Positions 25,036-35,547 of a DNA stretch of 64,000 nt are shown here, in pieces. Position numbers and translations under genes: made by a program. This stretch comes from Brevirhabdus sp. Its GTDB lineage: Bacteria; Pseudomonadota; Alphaproteobacteria; Rhodobacterales; Rhodobacteraceae. The stretch is taken from assembly GCA_024637315.1 (NCBI GenBank), contig JAGXFH010000050.1, forward strand, positions 62,001 to 126,000, read 5' to 3'. Every line of letters begins with the position of its first letter. The first letter of the stretch is position 1. Below the pieces are notes generated by a model that worked only from the letters and a program-made list of their open reading frames with translations, was not told where the DNA came from and did not search any database.

Positions 25036-26099
25036 CGATCCCTGCGAAGATGTCCGGCTTCGTGCTGACCGGGCATGGCGGCCCTGACAAGCTGGAATGG
25101 CGGACCGATCTCGACGTTCCGCAGCCCGGTGCCGATGAGGTGCTGATCCGCGTCCACGCCTCTTCGGTCAACAACACCGATATCAACACCCGGATCGGCT
25201 GGTATTCCAAATCGGTGACCGGCAGCACCTCGGACGCGACCGGCGCCACGCTGGCTGACGGTGCGGTTGGCGGCTGGTCGGGCACGCCGCTGGCACTGCC
25301 GCGCATCCAGGGCGCGGATTGCTGCGGCCGGATCGTCGCGGTCGGTCGGGACGTGCCGCAATCGCGGATTGGCGAGCGTGTGCTGGTCCGCTCGATGCAA
25401 TCGGCCGAGGCGACCGACGGACCCTTCTCGATCGTCACCTTCGGCACGGAATGTGATGGCGGCTTCGCGGAATTTGCCCGCACCGGTACGGCCCAGGCAC
25501 TGCCCGTCACGTCCGACTGGACCGATACAGAGCTTGCCTCGATCCCCTGCGCCTATTCGACCGCCGAGGGGATGCTGCAACGCATCGGACTTGCGGCAGA
25601 GCGTGTGCTGATCACCGGCGCCTCGGGCGGTGTCGGCTCTGCCGCCCTCCAGCTGGCCAAGCGCCGCGGCGCGCATGTGACAGCACTCACCAGCGCCGAA
25701 AAGGCCGCGGAACTGCGCGCGCTCGGCGCCGATGACACGCTGGACCGCCCTGACGCGCTGCCGCCCGGCAGCTTCGACGCCATTGTCGATCTGGTTGGAG
25801 GTCCGCGCTGGCCCGACATGATCGACGCACTGCAGCGCGGTGGCCGATACATCGCCTCGGGCGCCATCGCCGGGCCGCTGGTGCAGCTTGACCTGCGTAC
25901 GCTCTACCTGCGCGATCTCACGCTATACGGCTCGACCTTCCAGCGCGACGGCATCCTGGCTGACGTGATCGGTTACGTCGAGCGCGGCGAGCTTCGCCCG
26001 ATGATCGCCGCTGAATTCGCGCTGAAAGACCTCAAGGCCGCGCAAGAGGCCTTTCTGGCCAAGTCGCATATCGGCAAGATCGTCATCCGCAACCTCTAG
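25032..26099 (+). CDS. Zinc-independent MDR-family oxidoreductase
   Basis: 355 residues. Medium-chain dehydrogenase with the GroES-like half (VLIRVHASSVNNTDINTRIGWY, QGADCCGRIVAVG) and Rossmann half (VLITGASGGVGSAALQLAKRRGA). The NNTD motif and the lack of the four structural Cys place it with quinone-oxidoreductase-like enzymes using NADPH. An unusual insertion (about residues 60-85) lies between the two early motifs. Third gene of the coupled trio; its role in sugar metabolism is not obvious. Confidence 0.85.
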   Translation: MTIPAKMSGFVLTGHGGPDKLEWRTDLDVPQPGADEVLIRVHASSVNNTDINTRIGWYSKSVTGSTSDATGATLADGAVGGWSGTPLALPRIQGADCCGRIVAVGRDVPQSRIGERVLVRSMQSAEATDGPFSIVTFGTECDGGFAEFARTGTAQALPVTSDWTDTELASIPCAYSTAEGMLQRIGLAAERVLITGASGGVGSAALQLAKRRGAHVTALTSAEKAAELRALGADDTLDRPDALPPGSFDAIVDLVGGPRWPDMIDALQRGGRYIASGAIAGPLVQLDLRTLYLRDLTLYGSTFQRDGILADVIGYVERGELRPMIAAEFALKDLKAAQEAFLAKSHIGKIVIRNL

Positions 26100-26114
26100 C
26101 AGCCCCGCCCCGGC

Positions 26115-29100
26115 TCAGGCCGCGCCCCATCCGCCGCCACCCGGCGTCCGCAATTCGAACAGCCCGCCTTCCGGCAGGTCGATCTCGTCATTTCCCTGCA
26201 ACCGCTGGCGGCTTCCATCGGGCAGTTCGGCCCAATTCTCGCCCACCGCCCCCGGCGCGCCGCCTTGCACCCCGAAGGGCGGCACCTTGCGGTGCGAACA
26301 CAGCGTCGTCACCGTCACCGGCACCTGAAACCGCAGCCGCCTTACAACGCCGTTGCCCCCGGTCCACTTGCCCTTTCCACCCGATCCCGCGCGAATGCGG
26401 AACTCTTCCAGCCGCACCGGAAAGCGCTTTTCCAGAACCTCCGGATCGGTCATCCGGGTGTTGGTCATATGACTCTGCACCGCGTCGCAGCCATCAAAGC
26501 CGGGTCCCGCACCGGTGCCGCCGGCGATCGTTTCGTAATTCTGGAAATCGTTGTTTCCCCAAACGAAATTGTTCATCGTCCCCTGGGATCCGGCGATCAC
26601 GCCCAGCGCACCATAGAGCGCATTGCAGGCGGCTTGACTGACTTCAGTATTGCCCGCAATGACAGCAGCAGGATAGGCGGGGTTCAGCATCGATCCCTCT
26701 GGAACGACAATTTCCAGCGGTTTCAGGCAGCCCTCGTTCAGCGGAATATCCGCGCCGACCATCGTGCGGAAAACGTACAGAACCACCGCCCGGCAGATCG
26801 AGAACGGCGCATTGTAATTGCCCGAATGCTGCGGCGAGGTTCCGGTGAAGTCGATCACCGCCTGCCGGTTTTCGCGGTCGACCCTGACCTCGACCTCGAT
26901 CACTGCGCCATGATCCATCGGATAGGAAAATCTGCCATCCTTCAGCCGGTCGATCACCTGACGAACGCTCTCCTCGGCATTGTCCTGCACATGCTGCATG
27001 TAGGCTTGCACGACATCCAGCCCGTAGTTCCGCACCACCCGCAGCAGCTCGTGCCGGCCGGTCTCGTTCGCGGCAACCTGCGCCTTCAGGTCGGCCATGT
27101 TCTGCGGGATGTTGCGGCAAGGATATTGCCCGGATCCCAGCGTTTCCTCGGCCAGTTCTTCCTGAAACGTCCCTTGCGACACCAGCCGCACATTGTCGAT
27201 CAGCACGCCCTCTTCGTCGATATGGCGGCTGTCGGGCGGCGCAGACCCCGGTGTGCGCCCGCCGATATCGGCGTGATGCCCGCGCGACCCCAGCCAGAAC
27301 GCCACGCGATCCTCGACGAAAACCGGGGTCACCACGGTCACGTCGGGCAGGTGCGTTCCGCCGTTGTAAGGCGAGTTCAACATGAACGCATCGCCCGGAT
27401 GAATGTCGCCCGCATTCTCTCGCATCACGGTTCGGATTGAGTCCGACATCGAGCCGAGATGTACCGGCACATGCGGCGCATTCGCCACCAGATCGCCGTC
27501 CTGATCGAAGATCGCACAGGAAAAATCCAGTCTTTCCTTGATGTTGACCGACCAAGAGGTGTTGGCGAGCGTCGCCCCCATCTGATCGGCCACCGACATC
27601 AGCAGGTTGTTGAACACTTCCAGCAACACCGGATCGGCCTCGGTTCCCGCCGCCGCCGGCCGGGCCGCCTTGCCGGATCGCTCGAGGATCAGATTGCCAA
27701 GATCGTCCAGTTGGGCCGCCCAGCCCGGCTCTACCACGTTGGTGCCGGTGGCTTCCTTTATGATGGCCGGACCCTCTATCCGGTTTGCCGGATCGAGAGA
27801 ATTCCGGTCGTAGATCGGAACCGATCGGTTCTTTCCGCCGATATGTATGCGAATTTGAACTTCCGGCATGCCGCTTCCCGATTTCCTGATCGCCTCCGGC
27901 GCCTCTCCGGTGCCGCCAATGGCCTCGACACTGACCATTTCGAACAGCAGCGCGCGATTGGGCGAGATGAAGCCAAACCGCGCCTGATGCGCCGCTTCGA
28001 ACGCGGCCTGCATGGCCTCTGCCTCGCTGAACGGCACTTCGAGCGCCTGATGGCTGCCATCATAGCGTAGATAGGCGCGCGCCTCGGTGGTGACTTCGGC
28101 AATCCCCTGATCCTGCACTTCGGCAATCGCCTCGGCTTCGATCCTGTCCAACGCCGTTCGCGCCGCGCCGATATCCGACAGCGCGGTATCGAGCTGCATT
28201 TCCCGCATCGCCCGGATCTGCGCAAGCCCCATGCCATAGGCCGAAAGCACGCCGGCAAACGGGTGCAGGAACACCCGCCGCATCCCCAAGGCATCGGCAA
28301 CGAGACAGGCGTGTTGACCACCTGCCCCACCAAAACATTGCAGCGTGTATCCGGTCACATCGTGGCCCCGCTGAACGCTGATCTTCTTGATCGCATTGGC
28401 CATGTTATCAACGGCAATCCGCAGGAATCCCTCGGCCAGATCCTCGGGCATTCTGGGTTCGGCACCGGTGGCCCTTGCAACCTCGTCGGACAATTCAAGG
28501 AACAACTGCTGAACCATGTCCCGGTCCAGCGGCTGGTCGCCTTCAGGCCCGAAAACATGTGGAAAGTGGTCGGCGTTCAGCTTGCCCAGCATCACGTTGC
28601 AATCGGTCACCGTCAGCGGACCGCCGCGGCGGTAACAGGCTGGACCCGGATCGGCGCCGGCGCTTTCTGGACCGACCTGAAACCGGCCATCACGGAAGGT
28701 GCAGATCGACCCGCCACCCGCAGCGACGGTGTGGATATCCATCATCGGCGCGCGCATCCGCACGCCCGCCACCTCGGTCTCGAACGAGCGCTCGAAGTCG
28801 CCCGCATAGTGGCTGACATCGGTCGAGGTGCCGCCCATGTCGAACCCGATCAGCTTGTCGAACCCTGCCGCCCGACCGGTCTCGACCATCCCGACGATTC
28901 CGCCTGCCGGACCCGACAGGATGGCGTCCTTGCCCTGAAACAGACCGGCATCGGTCAGCCCGCCATTGGACTGCATGAACAACAGCTTGCCACAGGCGCG
29001 ACCAACATCGAGCGCATCCGCGACCTGGTCGACATAGCGCCGCAGAATCGGCGAAAGATACGCATCGACCACTGTCGTATCCCCCCGCCCGACGAGCTTG

Positions 29101-29702
29101 GCCAACCGCGAGACCTCGTGACTTGCTGAAACCTGGGTGAAACCGATCTCGCGGGCGATCCTGGCGACCCGCGCCTCGTGTTCGGGGTTGAGATAGGCGT
29201 GCAGAAACGCAATCGCGACCGACCTGATCCCCTCATCGAAAGCGCCTTGCAAAAGCGTCCGTGCCCCCGCTTCGTCGAGGTCGCGCAGCACCTCTCCGTC
29301 AGCATCCAGCCGTTCGGACACCTCGCCAACCTGTTCATAAAGCAGGTCGGGGCGTTTGATATGCAGGTCGAAAAGCCGGGGGCGGGTCTGGTAGCCGATC
29401 CGCAAGAGATCGCCGAAACCCTCTGTGATCAGCAGTAGCGTGCGTTCTCCCTTGCGCTCCAGCAGTGCGTTGGTGGCTACGGTCGTGCCCATCTTGACCG
29501 CCCTGATCGCCGCATCCGGTATCGGCTGGCCCTCTGCCAGTTCCAGGATTTCCCGGATACCGTGGACCGCGGCATCACGGTAGCGCTCGGGATTTTCTGA
29601 CAGCAGTTTGTGGCTCAGCAGCTCGCCGTCGGGGCGCCGCGCGACAACGTCGGTAAAGGTTCCGCCCCGGTCGATCCAGAATTCCCATGCAGTCGTCATC
29701 AT
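26115..29702 (-). CDS. 5-oxoprolinase (fused hydantoinase A/B)
   Basis: 1195 residues. N-terminal HyuA part ([19 protein letters not shown]; later [15 protein letters not shown]) binds ATP; the C-terminal HyuB part (from about residue 700: [59 protein letters not shown]) completes the enzyme. The single-chain form is typical of ATP-dependent 5-oxoprolinase, which opens pyroglutamate to glutamate. N-methylhydantoinase or acetone-carboxylase-like relatives usually have separate subunits, so this call is favoured. The gene is alone. ATG at 29702 with a second ATG immediately after; GGAG precedes both. Confidence 0.88.
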   Translation of the reverse strand: MMTTAWEFWIDRGGTFTDVVARRPDGELLSHKLLSENPERYRDAAVHGIREILELAEGQPIPDAAIRAVKMGTTVATNALLERKGERTLLLITEGFGDLLRIGYQTRPRLFDLHIKRPDLLYEQVGEVSERLDADGEVLRDLDEAGARTLLQGAFDEGIRSVAIAFLHAYLNPEHEARVARIAREIGFTQVSASHEVSRLAKLVGRGDTTVVDAYLSPILRRYVDQVADALDVGRACGKLLFMQSNGGLTDAGLFQGKDAILSGPAGGIVGMVETGRAAGFDKLIGFDMGGTSTDVSHYAGDFERSFETEVAGVRMRAPMMDIHTVAAGGGSICTFRDGRFQVGPESAGADPGPACYRRGGPLTVTDCNVMLGKLNADHFPHVFGPEGDQPLDRDMVQQLFLELSDEVARATGAEPRMPEDLAEGFLRIAVDNMANAIKKISVQRGHDVTGYTLQCFGGAGGQHACLVADALGMRRVFLHPFAGVLSAYGMGLAQIRAMREMQLDTALSDIGAARTALDRIEAEAIAEVQDQGIAEVTTEARAYLRYDGSHQALEVPFSEAEAMQAAFEAAHQARFGFISPNRALLFEMVSVEAIGGTGEAPEAIRKSGSGMPEVQIRIHIGGKNRSVPIYDRNSLDPANRIEGPAIIKEATGTNVVEPGWAAQLDDLGNLILERSGKAARPAAAGTEADPVLLEVFNNLLMSVADQMGATLANTSWSVNIKERLDFSCAIFDQDGDLVANAPHVPVHLGSMSDSIRTVMRENAGDIHPGDAFMLNSPYNGGTHLPDVTVVTPVFVEDRVAFWLGSRGHHADIGGRTPGSAPPDSRHIDEEGVLIDNVRLVSQGTFQEELAEETLGSGQYPCRNIPQNMADLKAQVAANETGRHELLRVVRNYGLDVVQAYMQHVQDNAEESVRQVIDRLKDGRFSYPMDHGAVIEVEVRVDRENRQAVIDFTGTSPQHSGNYNAPFSICRAVVLYVFRTMVGADIPLNEGCLKPLEIVVPEGSMLNPAYPAAVIAGNTEVSQAACNALYGALGVIAGSQGTMNNFVWGNNDFQNYETIAGGTGAGPGFDGCDAVQSHMTNTRMTDPEVLEKRFPVRLEEFRIRAGSGGKGKWTGGNGVVRRLRFQVPVTVTTLCSHRKVPPFGVQGGAPGAVGENWAELPDGSRQRLQGNDEIDLPEGGLFELRTPGGGGWGAA

Positions 29703-29822
29703 GTTCTCCGATGGCTGAACAACCGGTCCGACAGTCGGCTTGGGATGTCAACGGCCTTGCGATCGAAAGGTTCTGTTAACCAATCTTGCACCATCCTGAG
29801 CGCAAATCGATAGGAGCAGGAC

Positions 29823-30815
29823 TTGATCGCCCAACTTGACCGGAAACTTGTCGCCGCCCGACCCTGGAAATTGTGGTCGCGGCTCGTCGCTTACGTGATG
29901 TTCGAGGGGCGGCCGCTCACCACTCGCGGAAGCTGGATCAACCCCATCGTTCTTGCCGGATACCGGCTTTGCTCGATGCTGCCCTGGCGATCGTGCGACG
30001 TCAGCCCGATCTTCATCCTTGGCGTTGGACGTAGTGGCACCACCGTGCTTGGTTCGATCCTGTCTCTGCATCCCGATATCGGATACCTGAACGAGCCGAA
30101 AGCGCTCTGGCACGCCGCCTTGGGCGATGACGACCTGATCGGATCCTACAGCAGGACGCCCGGACGCTACCGCATGGACCGGTCCGATGTCACCCCGATC
30201 AAGCGGCATCGGCTGCAGCGGTTTTACCGGATGTTTCTCAGCCTGACGGGCAGTCGGCGGATCGTCGACAAATACCCCGAACTTCTGTTTCGCAGCGACT
30301 TCCTCGATGATGTATTTCCGACCGCGCGAAAGATCATTCTGGTTCGACATGGCGCCGATTTCTGCGACTCGGTCCGGTCGTGGTCCGAGCGCAACGGGAG
30401 CCTCGACCATGCCGGAAAGATGGATTGGTGGGGTCGTAACGACCGTAAATGGCACTCGCTGATCGGCGATATCGTGATGAGCGATCCGACCCTCGCCGAT
30501 CTTCGGCCGATACTGGGTGATTTGCAGGCCCCCGTCGACAAGGCCGCCGTCGAGTGGATTGCGTCGATGCAAGAGGCTTTGAGGCTGCAAGGCGCGGCTG
30601 CGCCGGGAATACTGATGGTGCGTTACGAAGATCTTGTTTCGAGACCCGAAGAGACCGTCGCGGGCATCTGTGATTTCTGTGATCTCGATCAGGATGGAAC
30701 CATGCTCGCCTACGCGAAAACGACCCTCGAACCACGATCAAGAAAGCCACCGCCCGATCTTCATCCGGCGCTTCGGCCGCATTTCGAACGGACCATCCGG
30801 GCTCTCGGATACTGA
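29823..30815 (+). CDS. Sulfotransferase family protein
   Basis: 330 residues from TTG (29823) with AGGAG upstream. FILGVGRSGTTVLGSIL is the PAPS-binding P-loop; KIILVRHGADFCDSVRSWSER is the conserved 3'-phosphate segment (usually VRNP, here VRHG); the tail ILMVRYEDLVSRPEET is the C-terminal family motif RYEDLxxxP. Probably sulfates a surface carbohydrate. It lies 13 bases before the glycosyltransferase ATG at 30829, so the two likely act on the same glycan. Confidence 0.85.
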   Translation: MIAQLDRKLVAARPWKLWSRLVAYVMFEGRPLTTRGSWINPIVLAGYRLCSMLPWRSCDVSPIFILGVGRSGTTVLGSILSLHPDIGYLNEPKALWHAALGDDDLIGSYSRTPGRYRMDRSDVTPIKRHRLQRFYRMFLSLTGSRRIVDKYPELLFRSDFLDDVFPTARKIILVRHGADFCDSVRSWSERNGSLDHAGKMDWWGRNDRKWHSLIGDIVMSDPTLADLRPILGDLQAPVDKAAVEWIASMQEALRLQGAAAPGILMVRYEDLVSRPEETVAGICDFCDLDQDGTMLAYAKTTLEPRSRKPPPDLHPALRPHFERTIRALGY

Positions 30816-30828
30816 CTGGATCTTAGGA

Positions 30829-32092
30829 ATGCGCGTCCTGCATGTCAGTCACAATCATCATATCGTCGGAGGGTCAGACCGTGTCTTTTTCGAAACCTCG
30901 GCGCTGCTTGAAAAAGGCGGGGCACGAAATCTTTCCGTTCTGCCTGAGTGGCGCGAATGATCTGCCATCGGCCTGGTCGGAGTTTTTCCCAAGAGGTGCC
31001 GATACATCGCATCCACGGCTGTCCGATACCGGCCGATATTTCTACAACAGCGATGCCCGCCGGCGCCTCTCGCGAATGCTCGACGTCGTCGGGCCGATCG
31101 ACGTCGCGCACCTGCATATCTATCATGGCAAGCTGACGCCGGCGATCCTGCCGGTCCTGAAGGCGCGCGGCATTCCGATCGTCCACACGCTGCACGAATA
31201 CAAGCTTGCCTGTCCGGTCTACACGATGCAGCGCCACGGCACCAACTGCGACCGCTGCGTCGGTGCCAGCGTTCTGTCCAGCATCCGGCACCGTTGCAAG
31301 GATGGCTCGATCCTGAAATCCGCCGTGATGGCCGCCGAGATGACCGTCTCGAGGATGCTCGGCGACGTTCGGTTGATCGACCGCTTCATCTGCGTCAGCA
31401 CATTTCAACGAGAGATCATGCTGCGCGCGGGCCTGCCCGCGTCCAAACTCGTCACGCTGCCTAATTTCATGAAGGCAATGCCCAGGGACACGATGCCCGG
31501 ACACGATGGTTACCTGCTTTATGCCGGACGGATCGAAGCCCTCAAGGGGTTGCCGACGCTTGTGAACGCGATCGTCGGAACGGGCCGCCGACTGGTCATT
31601 GCGGGGGGCGGTTCCTGGGTACCTGAATTGCGTGAACGCATCAGCAACTACCCGAACATTACCTATCTGGGGTTCCAAGCCGGTCGCGACCTTCAAGACC
31701 TGATAGGGCGGTCGCAAGCGGTCATCGTGCCGTCGGAGTGGTACGAAAACTGCCCGATGACGGTTCTGGAGGCCAAGGCAAGCGGTCGTCCCGCCGTCGC
31801 CTCAAGGATCGGCGGCATACCGGAGCTTGTTCGGGACGGCATCGATGGATTTCTTTTCGACCCGGGCGATGTCGCGGACTTGCGCCAAGCGTTGGACCGG
31901 CTCGACGCGGCCGATTACACCAAGGTGTCGGAGAACGCGCAGACAGATGTCAGGCATAGATTTTCAGCCAGGATGCACCTTGCCGGTTTGCTGCGTGTCT
32001 ACGCCGCGGCGGGTGCGGGTGGCGAGTGCGACCGACACCGTTTGCTTGCGGCGTCATCAGACGTCGATCCACAGCCCTTCGCACAGAACTGA
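30829..32092 (+). CDS. Glycosyltransferase family 4, with a frameshift near the N-terminus
   Basis: GT-B glycosyltransferase. The first 31 codons (30829 on) read MRVLHVSHNHHIVGGSDRVF, the expected first strand and Gly-rich donor loop, then run into a stop at 30960. From about 30923 the protein continues in the +1 frame (GHEIFPFCL, onward for some 390 residues) with VHTLHEYKLACPVY, LLYAGRIEALKGL and the EX7E motif PSEWYENCPMTVLEAKASGRP. Removing one G from the GGGG run at 30919-30922 gives LLEKGGHEIFPF, an intact family sequence. So the gene carries a +1 indel, either a real inactivation or an assembly error. A downstream ATG at 30842 would give a protein lacking the first strand. Confidence 0.8.
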
Positions 32093-32587
32093 AACAGGGC
32101 GGGTGCAACGGATCAGCGTGTAGGTGATGATCGTCTCGGGCACCCGCATGACACTCGGACGACCAAGGGCATCGGCCGCCCGCGCCACCGAACGCCCGGA
32201 AATGGCCTGACGCGAACTGATCGCCTGAAACGGTGCCAGCAGGACATCTTGGGCCGGAAGGTTGCGCCCAAATGCACCGGCCCTGATACGGATTGGCAGT
32301 GCTTCGGGGTGATAACGAAGAAACTCCTCATCCAGCACGATCCGGTCGACGCGTTCGATCTTCACGAAGCCGCCCGACCTGGTGCGCACCATGTCACGCT
32401 CTCGAAGGGCCTGCGCGTGCATATCGCCGAACGAGGTGGAGACTCGGGTCAAGGGGCCAAGCCCCTTGAGGTTGCCCAGGGACTCGGCCGAGCGAGGGGC
32501 GGCTTTCGACTGCAAACGCTCATCGGCATTCGGCAGGATAGCCGAACGGGGCCGGCTGACGGGGACATTAGGGTGTTCTGTGGTCAT
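32057..32587 (-). CDS. Hint-domain-like protein (Hint_2 type)
   Basis: 176 residues. After about 40 divergent residues, STSFGDMHAQALRERDMVRTR and VKIERVDRIVLDEEFLRYHP, then PIRIRAGAFGRNLPAQDVLL, match the Rhodobacterales Hint_2 module, which derives from intein/hedgehog self-processing domains. The residue at the usual catalytic Cys position is replaced (STSF), so self-splicing is not expected. Starts at ATG 32587 inside the stop of a small upstream frame. Its 3' end overlaps the convergent glycosyltransferase by 36 bases. Function unknown; often next to surface-polysaccharide genes. Confidence 0.65.
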   Translation of the reverse strand: MTTEHPNVPVSRPRSAILPNADERLQSKAAPRSAESLGNLKGLGPLTRVSTSFGDMHAQALRERDMVRTRSGGFVKIERVDRIVLDEEFLRYHPEALPIRIRAGAFGRNLPAQDVLLAPFQAISSRQAISGRSVARAADALGRPSVMRVPETIITYTLIRCTRPVSVLCEGLWIDV

Positions 32588-32754
32588 GAAATCAATTCTA
32601 TTTGCAACATATTGGCATCCGGCGCCACGAACGGCAGCTGGCCTACGATCGAGGTAACATCGGCGCAATGCTGTTGGGAGTTGGCTAAAAAGACGGTCTG
32701 GTCGCGAATACAACCGCAGAGCAGCGCAAGACGAGGCCAGCGGTCGGATTGCAT
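32584..32754 (-). CDS. Small hypothetical frame coupled to the Hint-like gene
   Basis: 56 residues from an ATG at 32754 (longer starts possible to 32823). It reads DRWPRLALLCGCIRDQTVFL, then ends ANMLQIELIS. Its stop overlaps the ATG of the Hint-like gene (ATGA), the main reason to treat it as real. No clear RBS and no family match. May be the N-terminal remnant of a larger gene. Confidence 0.35.
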   Translation of the reverse strand: MQSDRWPRLALLCGCIRDQTVFLANSQQHCADVTSIVGQLPFVAPDANMLQIELIS

Positions 32755-33067
32755 CGTATCTATCTCATCAGTCTCGATAAGGCTGGACACATTGGCGCGA
32801 AAGATTTTTCTATTTAACAACAAACGCTTAACGATTTATTGGGCGGGATAACACCGCATCGCCTCGTTTCGGGCCACGATCCGATCGCAAAGATCGGTGT
32901 TGAATTATACCCGCAAGAGATGTGTTGCCGTTTGGGGGTTGGCTTGATCGCCAACCGCGAACAGATTGTTTCCGGTCAAATCTGACGCCTGAGCAGAAAC
33001 GATCATATACCTTGTACGAAATAGTTTCCCGATCAGCGGCAAACAGCCACTTGGTTCAGTTCAAATC
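32755..33067. other. AT-richer intergenic region
   Basis: 313 bases clearly richer in A and T than the neighbours (for example around 32805-32835 and 33000-33030). Short inverted pieces occur (CGATCCGATCGCAAAGATCGGTG region, and GGTTGG-CTTGATCG-CCAACC at 32937-32956). No coding frame or RNA gene was recognised. A T-loop-like GTTCAAATC at 33059 lacks the flanking stem of a tRNA. Confidence 0.4.
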
Positions 33068-33412
33068 CTAGCGCAGATGCTCGGCTACTTTCGCAAGGAC
33101 GCCTTCGATCGCATATTTCGGCGAGGTGCCGACCTGATTGACCAATATCAATGGCGAATTCTTTGGGGTGTCGGCAGCACGGTCCGCCACTAGCAACCGA
33201 AGCGACCTCGCCAGCGTCTCTTCTGCTTCGCGCAACCGTTCCAGTTCGCTCAGTATTTCAGAGACTTGCGCCTTCCGGCCCTTTGCGCTGATCTCGGTTC
33301 CGCCGCTAAGCGCTGCAACCGCCTGACGAATGTCCAGCGCGCACGGAGCCAGTTCCTCGATGCAGAAACGATCGAATTCGGGCTCTGAAAGAACCCTTTT
33401 TACCTTTGCCAA
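33068..33412 (-). CDS. Hypothetical protein, helical
   Basis: About 114 residues from a candidate TTG at 33412; the frame is open to 33529 with an ATG there, but the extra part is Arg-rich and unconvincing. The body contains FDRFCIEELAPCALDIRQAV, a likely coiled-coil stretch (VSEILSELERLREAEETLARSL) and a C-terminal ILVNQVGTSPKYAIEGVLAK. I recognise no family. It may be a true orphan gene or a remnant; it sits between AT-rich DNA and the sugar transporter operon. Confidence 0.4.
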   Translation of the reverse strand: MAKVKRVLSEPEFDRFCIEELAPCALDIRQAVAALSGGTEISAKGRKAQVSEILSELERLREAEETLARSLRLLVADRAADTPKNSPLILVNQVGTSPKYAIEGVLAKVAEHLR

Positions 33413-33546
33413 GCCCCGACCCCCAGACAATATCGTCTGCTCACCGCCTACCGGATGATGACGCCGACGACAAATATTCTTGGTTGCCTGGCAGTCGACG
33501 GCGCGTTTCCGCCGATCTCGTGTTCGCAATCAGACGGTCGGTGTCC

Positions 33547-34605
33547 CTAGCGGATCCGCTGGTTTGTCTTTTCTTCGAAGACCATGCACCGGGCAGGATC
33601 AAAGCGGACGCCCACCTTCGACCCGATCTCGGACCGCTCGTCACCGCGTTCCTCAACCACCAGCTTCTCCCCATTCTCCGCGACCAGGTAGGAATAGGAC
33701 ACACCCCCCAATGCCTCGGTCAGATCTACGGTATGGGTCGCGCCCTTCGGGTCGATCTGCAGATGTTCGGGCCGGATACCCAGGCTGACCGCGACACCCA
33801 TGGATGGCGTCGTGATCGGGGCTGGCACATCCTGCTTCAGCGATGGCACGCCGATGCCGGTGCCGGTGCTTGACCCCGCCAGGAAATTCATCGCCGGTGA
33901 CCCGATGAAACCGGCCACGAACTTGTTGTCGGGGTCGCGATAAAGGTCGAGCGGCGCGCCGACCTGCTCTATATATCCCGCCCGCAGCACCACGATCTTG
34001 TCGGCCAGCGTCATCGCCTCGACCTGATCATGCGTCACGTAGATCATCGTGGCGCCGATCTCGTTGTGCAGGCGCGAGATTTCGACCCGCATCTCGACCC
34101 GCAATTCGGCATCGAGGTTCGAGAGAGGCTCGTCGAACAGGAACACTTCCGGACCGCGGACAATCGCGCGGCCAATGGCAACACGCTGGCGCTGGCCGCC
34201 GGACAGCGCCTTTGGCTTGCGCTGCAGGTAGTCGTCAAGCTTCAGAATGCGCGACGCTTCGGCGACCTTGGCGGCGATTTCCGCCTTGGGATGACGGTTC
34301 ATCTTCAGACCAAAGCCCATGTTCTCGGCAACCGTCATATGCGGGTACAGGGCGTAGGTCTGGAACACCATCGCGACGCCGCGCTCCACGGGATCCAGAC
34401 GGGTCACATCACGGTCACCGATCTCGATCGCGCCGGCTGTCGTCTCTTCCAGCCCCGCCACCATTCGCAACAGGGTCGACTTGCCGCAGCCTGACGGGCC
34501 GACGAACACGCAGAATTCCCCGTCACCGATTTCCAGGTCAACCCCGTGGATCACCTGTGTCTGGCCGTAGCGCTTTGTGACATTCCGAAGTTTCACGCCT
34601 GACAT
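33547..34605 (-). CDS. ugpC: Sugar ABC transporter ATP-binding protein (UgpC/MsmK type)
   Basis: 352 residues. Walker A GPSGCGKST (36-44), signature LSGGQRQRVAIGRA, Walker B VFLFDEPLSNLD, switch His in YVTHDQVEAMTLAD, then a C-terminal MalK/UgpC-like regulatory OB domain. It energises a CUT1 sugar importer and most likely serves the permeases at 36883-38656 although encoded on the other strand. It starts 3 bases after the IclR stop, forming an operon with that regulator. Confidence 0.9.
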   Translation of the reverse strand: MSGVKLRNVTKRYGQTQVIHGVDLEIGDGEFCVFVGPSGCGKSTLLRMVAGLEETTAGAIEIGDRDVTRLDPVERGVAMVFQTYALYPHMTVAENMGFGLKMNRHPKAEIAAKVAEASRILKLDDYLQRKPKALSGGQRQRVAIGRAIVRGPEVFLFDEPLSNLDAELRVEMRVEISRLHNEIGATMIYVTHDQVEAMTLADKIVVLRAGYIEQVGAPLDLYRDPDNKFVAGFIGSPAMNFLAGSSTGTGIGVPSLKQDVPAPITTPSMGVAVSLGIRPEHLQIDPKGATHTVDLTEALGGVSYSYLVAENGEKLVVEERGDERSEIGSKVGVRFDPARCMVFEEKTNQRIR

Positions 34606-34608
34606 TGG

Positions 34609-35418
34609 TTATCTCTCCGCTGTTTGCATGGTTTTCTGTTCCATCGGAAACCGCCAGAACTCGGCCTCTGCCGCAATCTTCCGGGTCGCGTCGCGCATGT
34701 CGGGGACAAGCGTCTCCAACTGCTTCAGGCTTGTCCTCTCGGTCGAGCTCGTCACCGAAATCGCGCCATGCATGCGGTTCTTGCCGGTCAGGATCGGTAC
34801 CGCCACACAGATGATCCTCGGCTCGTGTTCCTCACGATCGAAGGCGTAGCCGCGCAACCGGATCGCTTCCAGCTCTGCGACCAGTTCTGCCTGAGAGCCG
34901 CAGGTCGAGGCGGTAAAGCGGTGATAGGATTGCTGCGGCAGAATGCGGGCCAGATCGGCATCCGTCAGGAATGCCAGCATCGCCTTGCCAACGCCGGTGC
35001 AATAGGCCGGTCCGACCTTGCCTGCCTGAGAGAACATCTCGATCGGGCGCCTGGCATTCCGCTTGTCGACATAAAGCACATGCGCATTGTCGAGTTGCGC
35101 GAGATGAATCGTTTCGCCGATGCGATGGCTTAGTGCGTCGAGATAAGGCCGCGCGACCGGGGCCAGCGAGGATTGGGCCCAAGCCGCATGCGCCAGCCGC
35201 ACCAACCGGACCCCCAACGAATAGGTCTGCCGGTCAGGGTCATAGGCCAGAAGTCCCTCGGTCGTGAGGGTTTGAAGGAACCGGTACAGGGTCGCCTTGG
35301 GAAATTCGCTGTCGGAAAGCAAGTCGCTGAACCGCACCGGTCGGCCATAGGCAGCAATCTGGTCCAGAACGCCCAGCGCCTTGCCGACCGTCCCGCTGCC
35401 TTTTGACTCTGCTTTCAT
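34609..35418 (-). CDS. IclR-family transcriptional regulator
   Basis: 269 residues. N-terminal winged helix (VGKALGVLDQIAAYGRPVRFSDLL, FPKATLYRFLQTL) and C-terminal IclR effector domain (GETIHLAQLDNAHVLYVDKR; GPAYCTGVGKAMLAF). IclR proteins of this position usually repress sugar or acid catabolism until the sugar or an intermediate binds. It is divergent from the binding-protein gene at 35548, with a 129-base region containing a palindrome (35514-35530). Confidence 0.9.
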   Translation of the reverse strand: MKAESKGSGTVGKALGVLDQIAAYGRPVRFSDLLSDSEFPKATLYRFLQTLTTEGLLAYDPDRQTYSLGVRLVRLAHAAWAQSSLAPVARPYLDALSHRIGETIHLAQLDNAHVLYVDKRNARRPIEMFSQAGKVGPAYCTGVGKAMLAFLTDADLARILPQQSYHRFTASTCGSQAELVAELEAIRLRGYAFDREEHEPRIICVAVPILTGKNRMHGAISVTSSTERTSLKQLETLVPDMRDATRKIAAEAEFWRFPMEQKTMQTAER

Positions 35419-35513
35419 CTATCGCCCTCCCTGTTTCCGCAAACCACCGGCTCGGAGGAAATTGTTGACAAGTCTTACCGAGTCGGTGTTCTCTTTTCAA
35501 TATGTAAAACTAG

Positions 35514-35530
35514 GTTTCAAATAATGGAAC
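35514..35530. promoter_or_regulatory. Imperfect palindrome, candidate IclR operator
   Basis: GTTTCAAATAATGGAAC is a near-symmetric 17-base element just before the RBS of the sugar-binding-protein gene. Position and general shape fit an IclR-family site; symmetry is imperfect. A TTGACA (35465-35470) upstream is a possible -35. Confidence 0.35.
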
Positions 35531-35547
35531 AGCCAAGGGAGAGAAAA

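Noticed and set aside
33040-33080. tRNA-like T-loop GTTCAAATC near 33059
   Set aside because: The flanking five bases do not pair and no acceptor, D or anticodon arms can be drawn.
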